Source: Coccinella septempunctata
Taxonomy: Eukaryota > Arthropoda > Insecta > Coleoptera > Coccinellidae
Length of the DNA stretch: 64,000 bases
Direction: 5' to 3'
Assembly (NCBI RefSeq): GCF_907165205.1
Contig: NC_058189.1
Span: forward strand, 63,485,815 to 63,549,814
Within the stretch, counting starts at the first letter, position 1, and each line of letters begins with the position of its first letter. Shown here piece by piece: positions 21,103 to 32,894 of the stretch. The notes under the pieces were generated by a model. It made no database searches. It was not told the DNA's origin and saw only the letters and a program-made list of their open reading frames with translations. Both the position numbers and the translations under genes were made by a program.

Positions 21103-22580
21103 TATCTCTAACATCGTTAACACTGTTGACTCACCCTGTATAATTCAACCATCTCCGTGTCATTTCCCGTTTTATACAGATGCCAATAAGTTATGGCCTA
21201 TATTATACGCAACAGTAGCTTTCAGTTACGCAAATCAAAGCTGAACATACATCTCAATAATCCTCGCGAAAAAAAAAAAACAATTACAAATCCAACAGGA
21301 ATTATTCCACAACGGAACAATGACCGACTGCCCGAGGTCCATGAAACGCGAGCACTTATCTTACGCACGTCTAAAACGGAATGATTTGTAACTTCACCAG
21401 GAGACATATTTCATAGGTGGAACCTTTACTTGTCCTATTAACTCATTAAGGTCCCCATTTTGCTCGGATAAATCCGACGTTTTTTTCCTTAGCGAGTGAG
21501 TTATGAACTCCCGGCAATTATTTCATATCTGCGCCGCTGGCAGATGTAAAATCTGGAGCTTGATTTTTAAATAATGCAGATAACTATCGGTTATTACCGA
21601 CTATTATTTCAATTAATTACCATTTGCATTTTAAATCCGCGATATTTACTGCGCGCTTGTCAAGAAATCCTGAATAATTTTTTCGCCGAGATGTATATCG
21701 GAATTTTATACAGGGAGGTCGATGAATTATGGACTCTGAATCAAACTCTCGGGTTGCTTTCTAGAACTGTCATTATGGCAAAAACTTTCGACATAATGAA
21801 TGCAAATGCCTTTAATTGAAGTTTTTTGTTGCTTTGGTTCGTGAAAACTGCCAGAATATATATTCTTCTTTATTCTTGAATAATTTCTTTCGCAATACAA
21901 GTTTGACGAACTTGATTTTGGTATGACCGGATTCTGGGATAAAAAGAAAAAGCTGATTTCAAGATAGAGCCTCTTGGCAAAAACCAAAATTAGAATTCTT
22001 CTTAATTTTGTCTCGATAAACTGTGAGTTCATTTTGTTGCATTCATTTCGGGACACCCTGTAGACCATTTCCTTCTGCAACCACAGCACCATTCCGATCC
22101 TCAATCTCGACCAGAGTCGGGAGATAAGTCCTTCAAACGCAGCCACGATAATGAAGAGCATGCTTACTCTGCGATTATTATTAATTGGGTTTAGTATTTT
22201 TTTCTTTGACGGTGCAAACCCCGTAAAAATCACGATTTAGCTATTATCGTTTAATTAAATCGATGACAAGGACTAAAAGAAGTTCCATTAGATGATTGAG
22301 TTGCGAGAGTACTTTGCCGAGAAGTGGAAAGTACCGAGAGATCGAGATAGCCGTTCCGATGATCGATCTCTTCCCGACCGCGCGATCCTGTTTTTTGTTC
22401 GCGTTGCGGGGTCTAGCACCTACACAATGCCGGCAGACAGTACCTACGTTGCATAAAGGTTGATCGAACGTTCAGTGAGAATAGCCATTCCATATCCCTA
22501 TTCCTCCCAGTATGCTCCATCATCTTCCCCTAATAATACAGTTTTCTGTTCTGTGTCGTTCGATTCGAATTTTCCAAGCA
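21103..22580. other. Gene-free stretch
   Basis: Two isolated TE-like termini are seen ('gactcaccctgtata' near 21131 and 'gggacaccctgtaga' near 22051). A 168-codon reverse frame at 21727-22233 has no recognisable motif. A GC-richer block at 22310-22450 is a possible host regulatory island. Confidence 0.35.
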
Positions 22581-22585
22581 GTATA

Positions 22586-24163
22586 CAGGGTGATTCAACG
22601 CGATAACCTATTAGACGTTCAAAGAACTCATCAATATTGTCTTCTGAAAATTAGCATGCAGGGGTTTTCGACCATTTTTAACTGAACCCATCTTTTTCAG
22701 GATTTTTCGATGGTAAGGTTTCGAGTCGTTTATCTCTCATTGAAAGTAACCGTAGATGGAAATATGATACATATTCTGAAAGAGCAACTCTTCTAGTAAT
22801 AAATCTAAGAATTTGATCCATCTCGGCGCAACCGTTCGGTCTTGAAGAATTTTTAACTGAACCCATCTTTTTCTCATAATTTTTTGGCTTCGAAGTTACA
22901 GATCTGAACTTTCTGCAGGCACTTTTATACTATATTTTTAATCTACTGACGAAAGGTGATTTTCTAATTCGAAAAGAACAAATTTCAGAAAAGTTCGCAT
23001 TTAAAAAAATGGAAGTTCGCCTAATGATTCGAAATCAAAAAACATTTCGAGCTCGTCAGTGGATTCTACGTATAAAAGTGCCTGCAGAAAGTTCAGATCT
23101 GTAACTTCGAAGCCAAAAAATTATGAGAAAGAGATTGCTCTTTCAGAATATGTATCACATTTCCATCTTCGGTTAGTTTTATTGAGAGATAAACGACTCG
23201 AAAGCTGACCTTCGAAAAATCCTGAAAAAGATGGGTTCAGTTAAAAATTCTTCAAGACCGAACGGTTGCGCCGAGATGGATCAAATTCTCAGATTTCTCA
23301 CTAGAAGAGTTGCTCTTTCAGAATATGTATCACATTTCCATCTACGGTTAATTTTATTGAGAGATAAGCGACTCGAAAGCTGACCTTCGAAAAATTCTGA
23401 AAAAGATGGGTTCAGTTAAAAATTCTTCAAGACCGAACGGTTGCGCCGAGATGGATCAAATTCTCAGATTTCTTACTACAAGAGTTGCTCTTTCAGAATA
23501 TGTATCACATTTCCATCTACGGTTAGTTTTATTGAGAGATAAACGACTCGAAAGCTGACCTTCGAAAAATCCTGAAAAAGATGGGTTCATTTAAAAATTC
23601 TTCAAGACCGAACGGTTGCGCCGAGATGGATCAAATGCTCAAATTTCTTACTAGAAGAGTTACTCTTTCAGAATATGTATCACATTTCCATCTACGGTTA
23701 ATTTTATTGAGAGATAAGCGACTCGAAAGCTGACCTTCGAAAAATTCTGAAAAAGATGGGTTCAGTTAAAAATTCTTCAAGACCGAACGGTTGCGCCGAG
23801 ATGAATCAAATTCTCAGATTTCTTACTAGAAGAGTTGCTCTTTCAGAATATGTATCACATTTCCATCTGCGGTTAGTTTTATTGAGAGATAAACGACTCG
23901 AAAGCTGACCTTCGAAAAATCCTGAAAAAGATGGGTTCGGTTAAAAATTCTTCAAGACCGAACAGTTGCACCTAGATGGATGAAAGTCTCAGATTTCTCA
24001 CAAGAAGAGTTGCTCTTTCAGAATATGTATCACATTTCCATCTACGGTTAATTTTATTGAGAGATAAACGACTCGAAAGCTGACCTTCGAAAAATCCTGA
24101 AAAAGATGGGTCAGTTAAAAACTCGTCCTAAACGGATGAAATTCTCAGATTTATTACACCCTG
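22586..24163. mobile_element. TIR/foldback element carrying a 175-bp tandem array
   Basis: The termini are TA|CAGGGTGATTCAACGCG at 22584 and TTATTACACCCTG|TA ending at 24163-24165. Inside, a left block (about 22680-22930) is an inverted copy of the array unit, and a spacer near 22940-23080 separates it from the direct array at 23130-24140. There is no coding potential; the short frame at 22678-22866 is a shadow. Confidence 0.85.
23135..24140. repeat. 175-bp satellite-like tandem array
   Basis: The word TTGCTCTTTCAGAATATGTA (one copy reads TTACTC) starts at 23135, 23310, 23485, 23660, 23835 and 24010, i.e. five successive intervals of exactly 175 bp. Each unit also has 'gataaacgactcgaaagctg', 'gaaaaagatgggttcagtta' and 'gaccgaacggttgcgccgag' blocks. 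The last unit is shortened and runs into the element terminus. Confidence 0.95.
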
Positions 24164-24165
24164 TA

Positions 24166-24909
24166 CATTTTCCAATTGAACGTCTCACCGCAATCAAAAT
24201 AAAATATAGTGAAATAGAAGCTCGCTATCTCCTACTTTTACAATAATCCAAAATACAAAAACCGCCATAGGGACACGATCAAGATAAACCGATATAAGAT
24301 CCGACAGCGGCCCAATGTAACGTTCCTTGCCGCACAAATAACTTAAAAGGTGCACAATAACATAATAAGATATACTCGAGGGTCCTGTCTGGGGCTCCTT
24401 TCTGTTGCAGTAACGCGTCCCGGATCCACGTGCCCCATTCTTATGTGGGACCTTTCACTCTCCTCCTCGAGACGTTTGTTGTTCGGCTCATCGGTTTTTT
24501 AACGTACTATTTTGCCGCGATTTCTCCCGTTGTATCATCGGACACTTTGCATATGAATGACGCAGGGGCGGGAGGGTGCCCGCAGAATTCGGTGCGGGGG
24601 AGATCGGATTGCACCGGATTTCGTGGTGTGGGGGATGCAAGAAGGGAGAATTTCTACTTGGGACCTAGTTATACAAAATATTTTTTTTATCGGTATTTTG
24701 GTCATAATGACAATGATGTATATCTTGATAATACTTCTATTTCATCCGGAAGCAAGTTTTTATCAAGTTCAATAATTTTTTTGTCCATGTTTGGGGAGTC
24801 CGGGAGAGTTAAACCCCTTTTCACTCTGAAGCCACTTGAGTTGTATCTGTAGATGGAAGCAACTCATTTTTTTGCGTGAAGATATCATGCCCAAATAGGT
24901 AACGATAGA
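24166..24909. other. Gene-free stretch, GC-rich core
   Basis: The segment 24370-24660 is GC- and CG-rich and repeat-free. Overlapping forward frames (24430-24852) have no family motif. It is a possible regulatory island. Confidence 0.4.
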
Positions 24910-24912
24910 TAA

Positions 24913-26215
24913 CACAGGCCAACAAAATGAAAAAAAAATTTGGTGCCGGAAATCTATTTTATCTATCTGATTTTAGATGTTTTTAATGTGCTGATTCCAA
25001 AAATGCCACCAGATTTCTTTCTATCAGCTCTAGTTTCTGAGATACACGTTACAGGTTAGCTTAGGTTATTGACAGTTCAAAACGTAGTTTGAAATGTGTT
25101 TTTTTACATAACGGTAACAAATATGGCTCAACTCCTATTGGTCATTCTACTACCATGAAGGAAGAATATGAAACAATAGCATTAGTTTTGAGAAAAATTA
25201 AATACGAAGAACATCACTGGTCAATTTGTGTTGATTTAAAAATGATTAACTTCCTCCTTGGACAGCAGAGTGGTTATACAAAATATCCTTGTTTTTTGTG
25301 CCTTTGGGACAGCAGAGCTAAAAATGAGCACTGGGTTAACAAAAATTGGCCTTCAAGAGATGTCATGATTCAAGGAATACAAAACGTGATCAACGAACCT
25401 TTGGTTTCAAGAGAAAAAATCTTACTTCCGCCCTTGCATATCAAGCCTTAAGAAGCAATTTGTGAAGGCTTTAAATCGAGATGGAAATTGTTTTGGGTAT
25501 TTGTCACGTAAATTTCCTGGCATTAGCAAGGAAAAACTAAAAGCTGGTATATTTGATGGTCCTCAAATAAGGCAACTTGTTAAAGATCCACAATTCACCA
25601 CATCAATGAACGAGACTGAATCTAACGCTTGGAGTTCATTTGTTCAAGTAGTACAAAATTTTCTTGGCAATCATAAAGCAGAGAATTACGTAGAATTAGT
25701 GGAAACTATGCTTTCAAATTTTAATATTCTCGGCTGTAACATGAGTATAAAAGTTCACTACCTCCACAGCCATCTAGATCGTTTTCCAGAAAACTTAGGT
25801 GATTGTAGTGAAGAACAGGGGGAAAGATTCCATCAGGATATTTAAACTATGGAAGATCGTTATCAAGGACGATGGGATAGCCACATGATGGCGGACTACT
25901 GCTGGAGCCTTCAGCGAGACTGCCCTAGTAAACTCCATTCTAGAAAATCGTATAAAGGAAAATTTTTATGTGATTAGTGACTAATGTAATTATGTAAATT
26001 AAGTTTTTGCAATAAATACTTAAATCCATGTGTCTTTGTTTTTTTTAACTGTCAATAGTAATCTTATATATTATAATAGTTATAACCTAAATGATATACA
26101 CAATTTTTTTTAAAATCTCAAAAGCAAAATCTGAGAACTTTTTTACATTCTGCATCCAAAAATAACTCAGGAACAGTTAAAAAATCGCAGGCACCAAAAT
26201 GTGTGTTGGCTTGTG
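24913..26215 (+). mobile_element. 1.3-kb TIR transposon with TAA target duplication
   Basis: The left end CACAGGCCAACAAAATG…TTTGGTGCC and the complement of the right end CACAAGCCAACACAC…TTTTGGTGCC match over ~35 bp. TAA flanks both sides (24910-24912 and 26216-26218). A 3-bp duplication and CAC termini fit the CMC (CACTA/Chapaev) or possibly PIF/Harbinger groups, but the encoded protein does not decide between them. A poly(A) signal AATAAA lies at 26011-26016. An internal deletion seems to have removed the N-terminal coding part. Confidence 0.8.
25086..25977 (+). pseudogene. Unclassified transposon-type protein with CFLCxWDSR and EEQGERFHQD motifs
   Basis: Two frames form one broken protein. 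The first (SLKCVFLHNGNKYGSTPIGH … LPPLHIK, from about 25086 to 25451) contains ICVDLKMINFLLGQQSGYTK and YPCFLCLWDSR, with a CxxC that may bind metal. A frameshift near 25447 leads into the second frame (KQFVKALNRDGNCFGYLSRK …), which contains HYLHSHLDRFPENLG and EEQGERFHQDI. A TAA follows at 25843-25845, and the same frame continues with MEDRYQGRWDSHMMADYCW to a TAG at 25975. I recognise this as a sequence type widespread in invertebrate genomes but cannot name its superfamily. The Asp and Glu residues in these motifs could be a DDE-type site; this is inference. Confidence 0.65.
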
Positions 26216-26218
26216 TAA

Positions 26219-27571
26219 TAGTAGAGTGATGATTAGATGAACATGAACATCTATTCATGCAGTTTCCGAATCTTTTCTGAATTGGGTAGTGAAATTTAGG
26301 TATAGAACTTAATTTTTTATCTCACATTTTTCTGCTTTTGTTTTTTTTATTTCGGATGAAATTTTCTGATAACTTGGAAAAGACTCCCTGGATTTTCTTT
26401 CTCTTCTAGGAAAGGATCAATTTTTGATGTGCGAGCCGCCCTTCAATATGAAATATTTCAGCTTATTTTATCAACAGTTTCATCTCTTACAATCCACTAC
26501 ACTCAAGGGGAAGAAGGGTTGTTTACTGGGGTTTTACCCTAAGCTTTTGTATTTCATGGTACCCCGTTACGCTAACCTCTGCTAAAAGTGTTTATATACA
26601 TGCAATACATATTTCATAGAACACAAAAGATGTACGAACACAACTGTGTTCTTCTTCAATATAAAACCAGCGACGCTGCTATGGACCATTTTGAGGGGCT
26701 CCAAGATTTCAAGTAACCATTATGTATATCTAAGCTCAGGAATTTTCAAAGATTTCTCCGAACTCGACAATCCAATGTGAAAAATTGATGATTTTGGCTG
26801 AAGCATGAATAGACACTCAAAAAATGATTTCTTTTTCTTTGGCTTTCAGGGAACGAGACAAAAACATTCGGGCTTCAGCCCCGAAGTCATCTCAGATCAA
26901 TCTGAGATCGGGAACCGTTCCTCAAACACCCGACGAACATATGTTCCTTTCAGAGGACATAAATTATTTTTTATTCTGTTTGTGCGCGTGCCTTCGGGAT
27001 CTATTCAAAACAGACAATAGACTCAGCGATACCCTCCAACGACCCGTAAAAGAGCAAACCAAGAAGGCAGCAGCTCGTAAGAAACGCGGCGGTCCAGCTG
27101 AGATGCGCTCGCGCCCGCAGCCTCCCCGTGCCGACTAACGAGAAGGGCCGTTGCCCATAGCACGCTTTGATGAATCGTACAGTTTTGTGAATCGATGATT
27201 TGTATTTGTGTTTCGTAGGAGGCTAAGCCTGTTTCTTGCGGGGTTCCTTTGACCGGTGGTCAGTCGTGTATTTAGCGAGCTTGTTTGCAAGCTGTGTTAC
27301 ACAATTTGACGAATGTTAGTCGCTAATGCCCCTTTTCTGGAAAACGTGTGGATATTGTCGTGTCGAATTTGGAGATTTACGGGTGATTTCTTGGGTTCGG
27401 GGGTGTCAGAATAGCCGTCAAGAAAGTCAAGAAACATTTTAGACCGACCCTTTTTGGTATTTGTTGATTGGGGGTTTATGGATGATGTACAGGGTGTTTC
27501 GGCATTACAAGACTCTTTCTCAGGAGTGAATGAAGTATTCAAGGAGTCTTGTGAATCAATGTCTGCATATA
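26219..27571. other. Gene-free stretch
   Basis: Forward frames at 26805-27138 and a reverse frame at 27297-27542 have no known motif. A single CAGGGTGTTTCGGCATTACA terminus lies at 27489. The segment 26870-27260 is GC-richer and may be host non-coding DNA. Confidence 0.35.
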
Positions 27572-27573
27572 TA

Positions 27574-28764
27574 CTCTATTGACTTGTATTTCAGCAGTCG
27601 GTTGGCCATGAAATAATTTTCTCAAGTTTTTGTGACTAGAACGGAGTAAGGTTGGCACTCATGAAATGTCGTTAATGTCATAACGCCGTTGCCACAACTA
27701 ATATCAATTTTTATTACGAAAATGCCGAAAGTGATTGAAAAAAGAGACAGGGTTTCAGGAAGTGCTATTTAGAATTCAGGTCCGCTCATTCAAATAGTTA
27801 AACCTTGATATTCTAAAATCCACAATACGTCAGTGGGTAGCGAACATATTCAATGTAAAAGAATTTATATAATGTTTCATCTGAATCTAAACGACTTAAC
27901 CACAATCAGAAAGATTGTGAATGAAGAGGATGACAAAGAATTTCCTTCTATTGGGAGACCCAAAAAAGTGGTGGCATTTGAAAATTTTGTGTTTGAGTAA
28001 ATTAATGCGAAAAGTTTACTACAGGATTTTCGATGAAAGTCATTGTAGAATAAGTTTCCGAAAATTGATTTTTCTATTTTTCATTTGACTTGTCTTATAC
28101 ATTGCAAGTGTTTTAAGGTACCAATAAATACCTAATTATTATTATTATATCAATTTATTAAGATGAACAGCCACAAATACGCGCCAGTTGTCTTGTTAAT
28201 TGTCTATTCATGTGAAATTTTTGTTCAAAGGTGAAGTTCATCTTGACTTGAAACTTCCTTATATTGATGCAAGATGATTTTTGTTGAAGAATTTAACATT
28301 CTTGTAATTATCTGTTAATTTCTTCGGGAGATACCCATTCCCAACCACAGCAACATATGCATTTCATTTTCGGGTTAATATTTTTCAAATCTACATCTGG
28401 TGTAACGTATTCAAACTTTAGCCAAAGAAGATAACGAACATTCACTCTCCTCAAGCTAGTGCATATTATGATATTATAGTGATCTCTTGTATTTTCCATG
28501 CAAATAACTGGATTTGGTATGCCTTCAATCAGTTTGTATAAACTTCAATTATGTTCGTCACATATTTTCCGAAGAGATTCGACATTGTGATAAAATACGT
28601 AATAACAGAAACTTTTACTTTTTACGTAGAACGGGCAACATAGCGGTGATTTGAAACCCAAAAATATTTCGACAAGCGTCATAACTCTACATTTTCATAC
28701 TATACAGAATGGAATGTGACAAATTTCCATGGCCAACCGAGTGCTAAAATAAAAATGAATGGAG
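27574..28764. mobile_element. TA-flanked TIR element with partial coding regions, copy 1
   Basis: The left end CTCTATTGACTTGTATTTCA and the complement of the right end CTCCATTCATTTTTATTTTA continue into a shared AGCAGTCGGTTGGCCATG-like block. TA flanks both ends (27572-27573, 28765-28766). Copy 2 at 52933-53669 is the reverse complement with about 420 bp of the interior deleted. Coding fragments point inward from both ends: MPKVIEKRDRVSGSAI-stop on + near 27721, and the reverse-strand frame below. Confidence 0.8.
28308..28535 (-). pseudogene. Unknown element protein fragment (copy 1)
   Basis: The frame reads KLIEGIPNPVICMENTRDHY, then CTSLRRVNVRYLLWLKFEYV, and ends KCICCCGWEWVSPEEINR-stop at 28308. 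The same frame is kept in the other copy with conservative changes, so it is probably a real coding segment of the parent transposon rather than a chance frame. The cluster of Cys before GWEW might be a metal-binding motif. An in-frame stop just upstream (HNVESLRKICDEHN-stop) shows decay. I cannot assign a family. Confidence 0.5.
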
Positions 28765-28766
28765 TA

Positions 28767-29224
28767 TAGATACCTATCTATACGAAAAATGGTTGTCTAC
28801 TTCTACTAATTAGTTGCCTATTTCTATATCAAATCAGCCACGGGTTTCATCTCCGCAAGTTTCACTTTCCAACCAGACGCTACCTCGTAATTATGGTTTG
28901 TTTAAGTCAATAAGAATAGCCAGAGGGCGCCACGCACTATATATCAACGTAAATTGGCAGCAGCGTTCTATTCTTAAAAGCGTCGTTCGGAGGCATGTGA
29001 TTGTGATTGTGATTTACTATAACAACGTCCAAACCGGGATCGCTCCTTTGAAACTTGCGGCAAAGCAAATAGAACACAGACTGCCACGGCCGGCCGTTTA
29101 ATGACTATTCAACTTGGAACACTTCGCGGCATAATCGGGAACAACCATTGTACGGAGTCAAATTTCACGTCACAGTTCAATTTTTCATTGGGGATTTGCT
29201 TTTTGGATAAACTGTTAGTATAAT
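28767..29224. other. Gene-free stretch
   Basis: The 95-codon forward frame at 28814-29101 lacks motifs. It contains 'ccagagggcgccac' near 28919, which resembles the core of a CTCF-type insulator site. Confidence 0.35.
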
Positions 29225-29226
29225 TA

Positions 29227-29935
29227 CGAGGATATATTGAAAAATTCTTAACCTACTATATAACCAAACAAAATTTCAATGTCAAAATATTTTATAACTC
29301 AACATTGGAATAGTAAGTTTGTGGCTTGAGGACAGGGTAGATTTCATTTGCCCTGATAACTCCATGGCAATCCCAAAAAACTGAAGCAATAACTTTTCCA
29401 GCAGATTTTTGGACACGAAACTTCTTAGGTCTTGGAGAACCAGAGTGTCGCCATTCTATCGATTGTTGCTTTGTTTCTGGATCGTTGAAATGTACCCAAG
29501 TCTAATCCATAGTAACAATTCAGTTCAAGCAGTCTACATCGTTTTCAAATCAAGCACAGATCGAACGCGATGCTTCTACCCTTGCACGCATTTGGTCAAC
29601 ATTCAAACATTTGGGGATCCATCTTGCAGCAATTTTTCTCATGTCCAAATAGTCGTGAACTATATGATGAACGCGTTCGTATGAAATATTCAGTGCTTCA
29701 GATACCGTTTTAGCCCAAGTCGACGGTCTGATAAAATCATGTCATGAACTGCAGCGATATTTCCGAGGACTGACATAGAAACTGGCCTTCCCGATCGGTC
29801 ATTATCTTCAATGCAAAATTTACCTCTTTTGAAGCTTGCAATCCAATTTTTCACAGTCGCATATGAAGGACATCTGCTTACCTCTTAACCCTTTTAAAAA
29901 CAGGTACTTGATGATGATTCGATACACAAATTTTA
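29227..29935 (-). mobile_element. Mariner element, internally deleted and truncated (copy D)
   Basis: The left terminus follows TA at 29225-29226 (CGAGGATATATTGAAAAATT). About 500 bp of C-terminal coding sequence is missing after 29330. The N-terminal end runs to about 29935, where similarity stops before the right terminus. Confidence 0.85.
29330..29935 (-). pseudogene. Mariner transposase fragment (copy D)
   Basis: On the reverse strand the order from the N-terminal side is IKYL-like sequence, the HTH/linker (29810-29900), the RISEAL block (29690-29710), the KWIPKCLN-equivalent (29590-29640) and the first catalytic Asp region (29495-29520), where 'agtctaatcc' gives a changed codon relative to DETWV. 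Frameshifts and deletions are scattered, including a deletion in the QQIYEDML part (29870-29890). The second and third catalytic Asp are deleted. The forward-strand frame at 29409-29684 is its antisense shadow. Confidence 0.8.
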
Positions 29936-29939
29936 AGAA

Positions 29940-31795
29940 AAAAAAGTCTCATGGACCGCAAAGGATACGTCTTCGAGATACAGAGTGTTAAAGTTAGAAT
30001 TTATTTTAAAGCTTTTCTCTTATAGTATCTACACTCTAAACTTCACAAGATATTCAACTGAAATTTGGCATAAATATTAAAATTGATAGTTCACACCATG
30101 TGACAGGCCAATTTCGATAGCAAATCTACAGTGATATTTTTTCTGTAATACTGTCGCCTATTTTCCTCCAGAACTTTTTTTTGGCGAGCCACTGTGAATT
30201 TGAAAAAAATTTTGAAAGATTTCAGCGAAATCCTCAGAAAAATCCAAATTGTCATGAAAATTCAATTAGTGAGCTGTGGTGAATATTTTCATTGTTATTT
30301 TTGACACATCGAATTAAACTTGGTATTCCTAATAATGATGTGTTTTCACGACTTGTTTCTTGTTTTGATGTCAATCCAAAAATTCAAACTTTAACACCTT
30401 ATGATTTCCACAGAACTTCATATAATAGCTCCTTTTGCGTTGCGAGCACAAAGATTGTTACAAGGGCTACAAGGCTATAAATAAACCTAATTAATATCCT
30501 ATTCATGTATGCCACATAGTTCCACAAGTGACAACAAAAACAAGGAAGGCATCAATATCTGGCTTCCATTCTACCAAACTAAATAAATCTCATTCATGTG
30601 TGAGGTGAAAAAACATTCTTTCATCATAAAAGTTGTTGGCGTCCGAATGAAACATACCTATTCGATATTGATGTGTGAAGGCTACTTGGTAGTTACGGAG
30701 CCTGTTCTCCAAGTATTTAACGATTTTTTTGGTAGTTTTACGGTCTAGGTAGGTAATGATAAACGTTAGGGTAGGGGTACACTGGCGGGTGTCAGAATGT
30801 AACACCTATTAATTTCTCGAGATAAACGCTTGTTTATCAGAGTCCGGCATTCGACAAAGAGCTTTTTATTTTTTCGTGGCGTTCACGAAGGTGTTCTTAT
30901 CAGGAATTTTTAGCACCCCACCCAAAGTTTCGATAGTGTTCGAGTATGGGAAAGGATTTTACGACCTTGGGGTCGTATATGGGGGAGATTGTATAGGCAT
31001 ATCTTAGTGTTTTAGATGTGGTAGTGTTCATGTATGGCATTTGATTCATTTAATCTTTTACTCATCATTTATGGAAATTTCACTCCTTTGCTTCTATTTC
31101 CTACTTCAAAAATTTTTATTGGGAGGATTAGGTATAGTTATATACTGTTGTAATTGTAAGTCTAACTATCAGCCGAGTGCAAACTATAAACATCTGATGG
31201 CTTCTTGAGGATGAGTTCAGATTCTTGAAGTCAAAAGAAACACATGAACACAGTTGAAAAGATATAGGCTGATGAAAAATCTTCGAACAAAATGTGATTT
31301 TCAGTTATATATCAGGATCCACAGGGTTAACTTCTAAACATAACACATTACAGATGTAATAGGTCATAAATTTAGCTTCTGATTCTTATAGGAACTTTGT
31401 TTAGGTAACTTTCTATGTTTTTCAGCTAAGAGTCAAAGAAAACAAACGTTTGAACGTTCAGAGATGATCTGAAATGAGATGGGTTATGTTTGAATCTAGT
31501 AACTTTTGTACGGAATGAAATGAACATAATAATAAATGATGAGATGAGAATGAAGAGAAGAATGCAGACCTAAAATGGGAGGTTGAAAGCTGAATTTTTT
31601 ATAATTAACGAAAATCAAATACAAATGAAGAGGAAAATATTCAATATTAATCGCTAATCGCAGTCCATAACAAATTTATCGTGATACCTACCTACTTTGA
31701 TTATTATTTCGTTAACCAAATGGAATGAAAAAAGTGAGTTTATGCTTTGAGCATTCAAGTTAATACTCAATGGTTTATGCATATTTTTCTTATAT
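29940..31795. other. Gene-free stretch
   Basis: 'gatacagagtgttaaagtta' near 29978 resembles another CAGGGTG-type terminus. A 62-codon forward frame at 30292-30480 has HRTSY…TRATRL, faintly like the end of a non-LTR reverse transcriptase, but this is too weak to call. The rest is AT-rich and featureless. Confidence 0.35.
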
Positions 31796-31796
31796 A

Positions 31797-32725
31797 CAGG
31801 GTGAGTCCTTGACTTGTACAAATATGTTAACAGTATATTCTTGCTGTCAAAAGAAAGATTTTTTTCCAAATTAGTTCGGTTTAAAAAATACAGGCTTTTG
31901 AAAAACCATGAAAAAATGTTATTTTTAGTTCTATCTCACATATAGTTTCATAGAATGAATTTCGTAATATAGATTTTCTTTATTTGATTAATCTTCTAGA
32001 TATCACCCACGTCTTCCAGTTTTCTCATTAGGGCTATTAGGTACCACAAAAATACCAGAAATTCAAAGAACCCAACTCTTGAAACTACTTGCACGCTATC
32101 TAAAGAAGATTTGAACGTTTTGTAAAATAGTATAACTCATATTTTCTCGTATAATGCACCGTTTTCGACTTATTCGATGGTGTGAAAAATATCTGTGATA
32201 TTCGAAAAATTGGGTACTTTGGCTGAACACAATTCTGTTTAGAAGATCCACAGATTTGTAATGTCACAGATTTAGCTAGTTATTCTGAGGGTCGCTCATT
32301 ATGAAAAATTTAAATTGCTATATCTTTTCATCATATCCGAATCGGAAAATTTTTTATGGGAAATTTAAAAAACATAACAAACTAAGTTGGACGTTATCTA
32401 ATGAATATTTGGCAGTTTTGTGAAATAAAAGTATTCTTGATATTTTCTCGTATAAATGCACCGAGTAATTTGAAGTTGAAAAATAAAAAAAAATTGGTAC
32501 TTTGACTAAATGCAACTCTGTTTGAAAGTTCCACAGATGTGTATTGTCATGCCAGTTATTCTGAAGGGAATTTTGTTTCTCCAGGGGTGGCATAGCTCAT
32601 CATTGAAACTTAAAATGGCTACATCTTATTATCAGGGCCGAAAAAAATGGTATAGAAAAAAAGTGTTTCTTTTGATGTCAAAAATCTACTGTTAAAATAT
32701 TTGTACGAGTCAAAGACTCACCCTG
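31797..32725 (-). repeat. MITE-1 element, copy c (full length)
   Basis: The termini are TA|CAGGGTGAGTCCTTGACTTG and CGAGTCAAAGACTCACCCTG|TA. At 929 bp it is longer than other copies because part of the inner sequence ('ttggacgttatctaatgaat' / 'gcacgctatctaaagaagat') is present twice. Its orientation is reversed relative to copy a. Confidence 0.87.
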
Positions 32726-32894
32726 TAAAGTAGCTAAGGATCCATTTAAGTTTCAATTCAGGAATAATGTCTACCAACTTTCGTAAAAAGATACAATTGG
32801 GCCTGGCTCATTACCTTTTCAAAAAAAACCGATTACGCAGAAATTGTTTTAATCAAGATAATTTTTTGAGCTATTGCTGCTTGGATTCGATATA

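Noticed and set aside
21727..22233. 168-codon reverse open frame
   Set aside because: Long for AT-rich DNA but no motif, mixed hydrophobic/basic composition without domain pattern, and no splice or poly(A) context; judged chance.
22586..24163. CRISPR-like interpretation of the regular array
   Set aside because: Units are 175 bp and nearly identical throughout with no short repeat/spacer alternation; the context is eukaryotic.
27297..27542. 81-codon reverse frame with PEPKKSP-like segment
   Set aside because: Protein-like composition, but it overlaps a CAGGGTG transposon terminus at 27489 and has no recognised family.
30292..30480. 62-codon frame faintly like the tail of a non-LTR reverse transcriptase
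   Set aside because: Only a HRTSY-like word supports this; no upstream reverse-transcriptase blocks were found.
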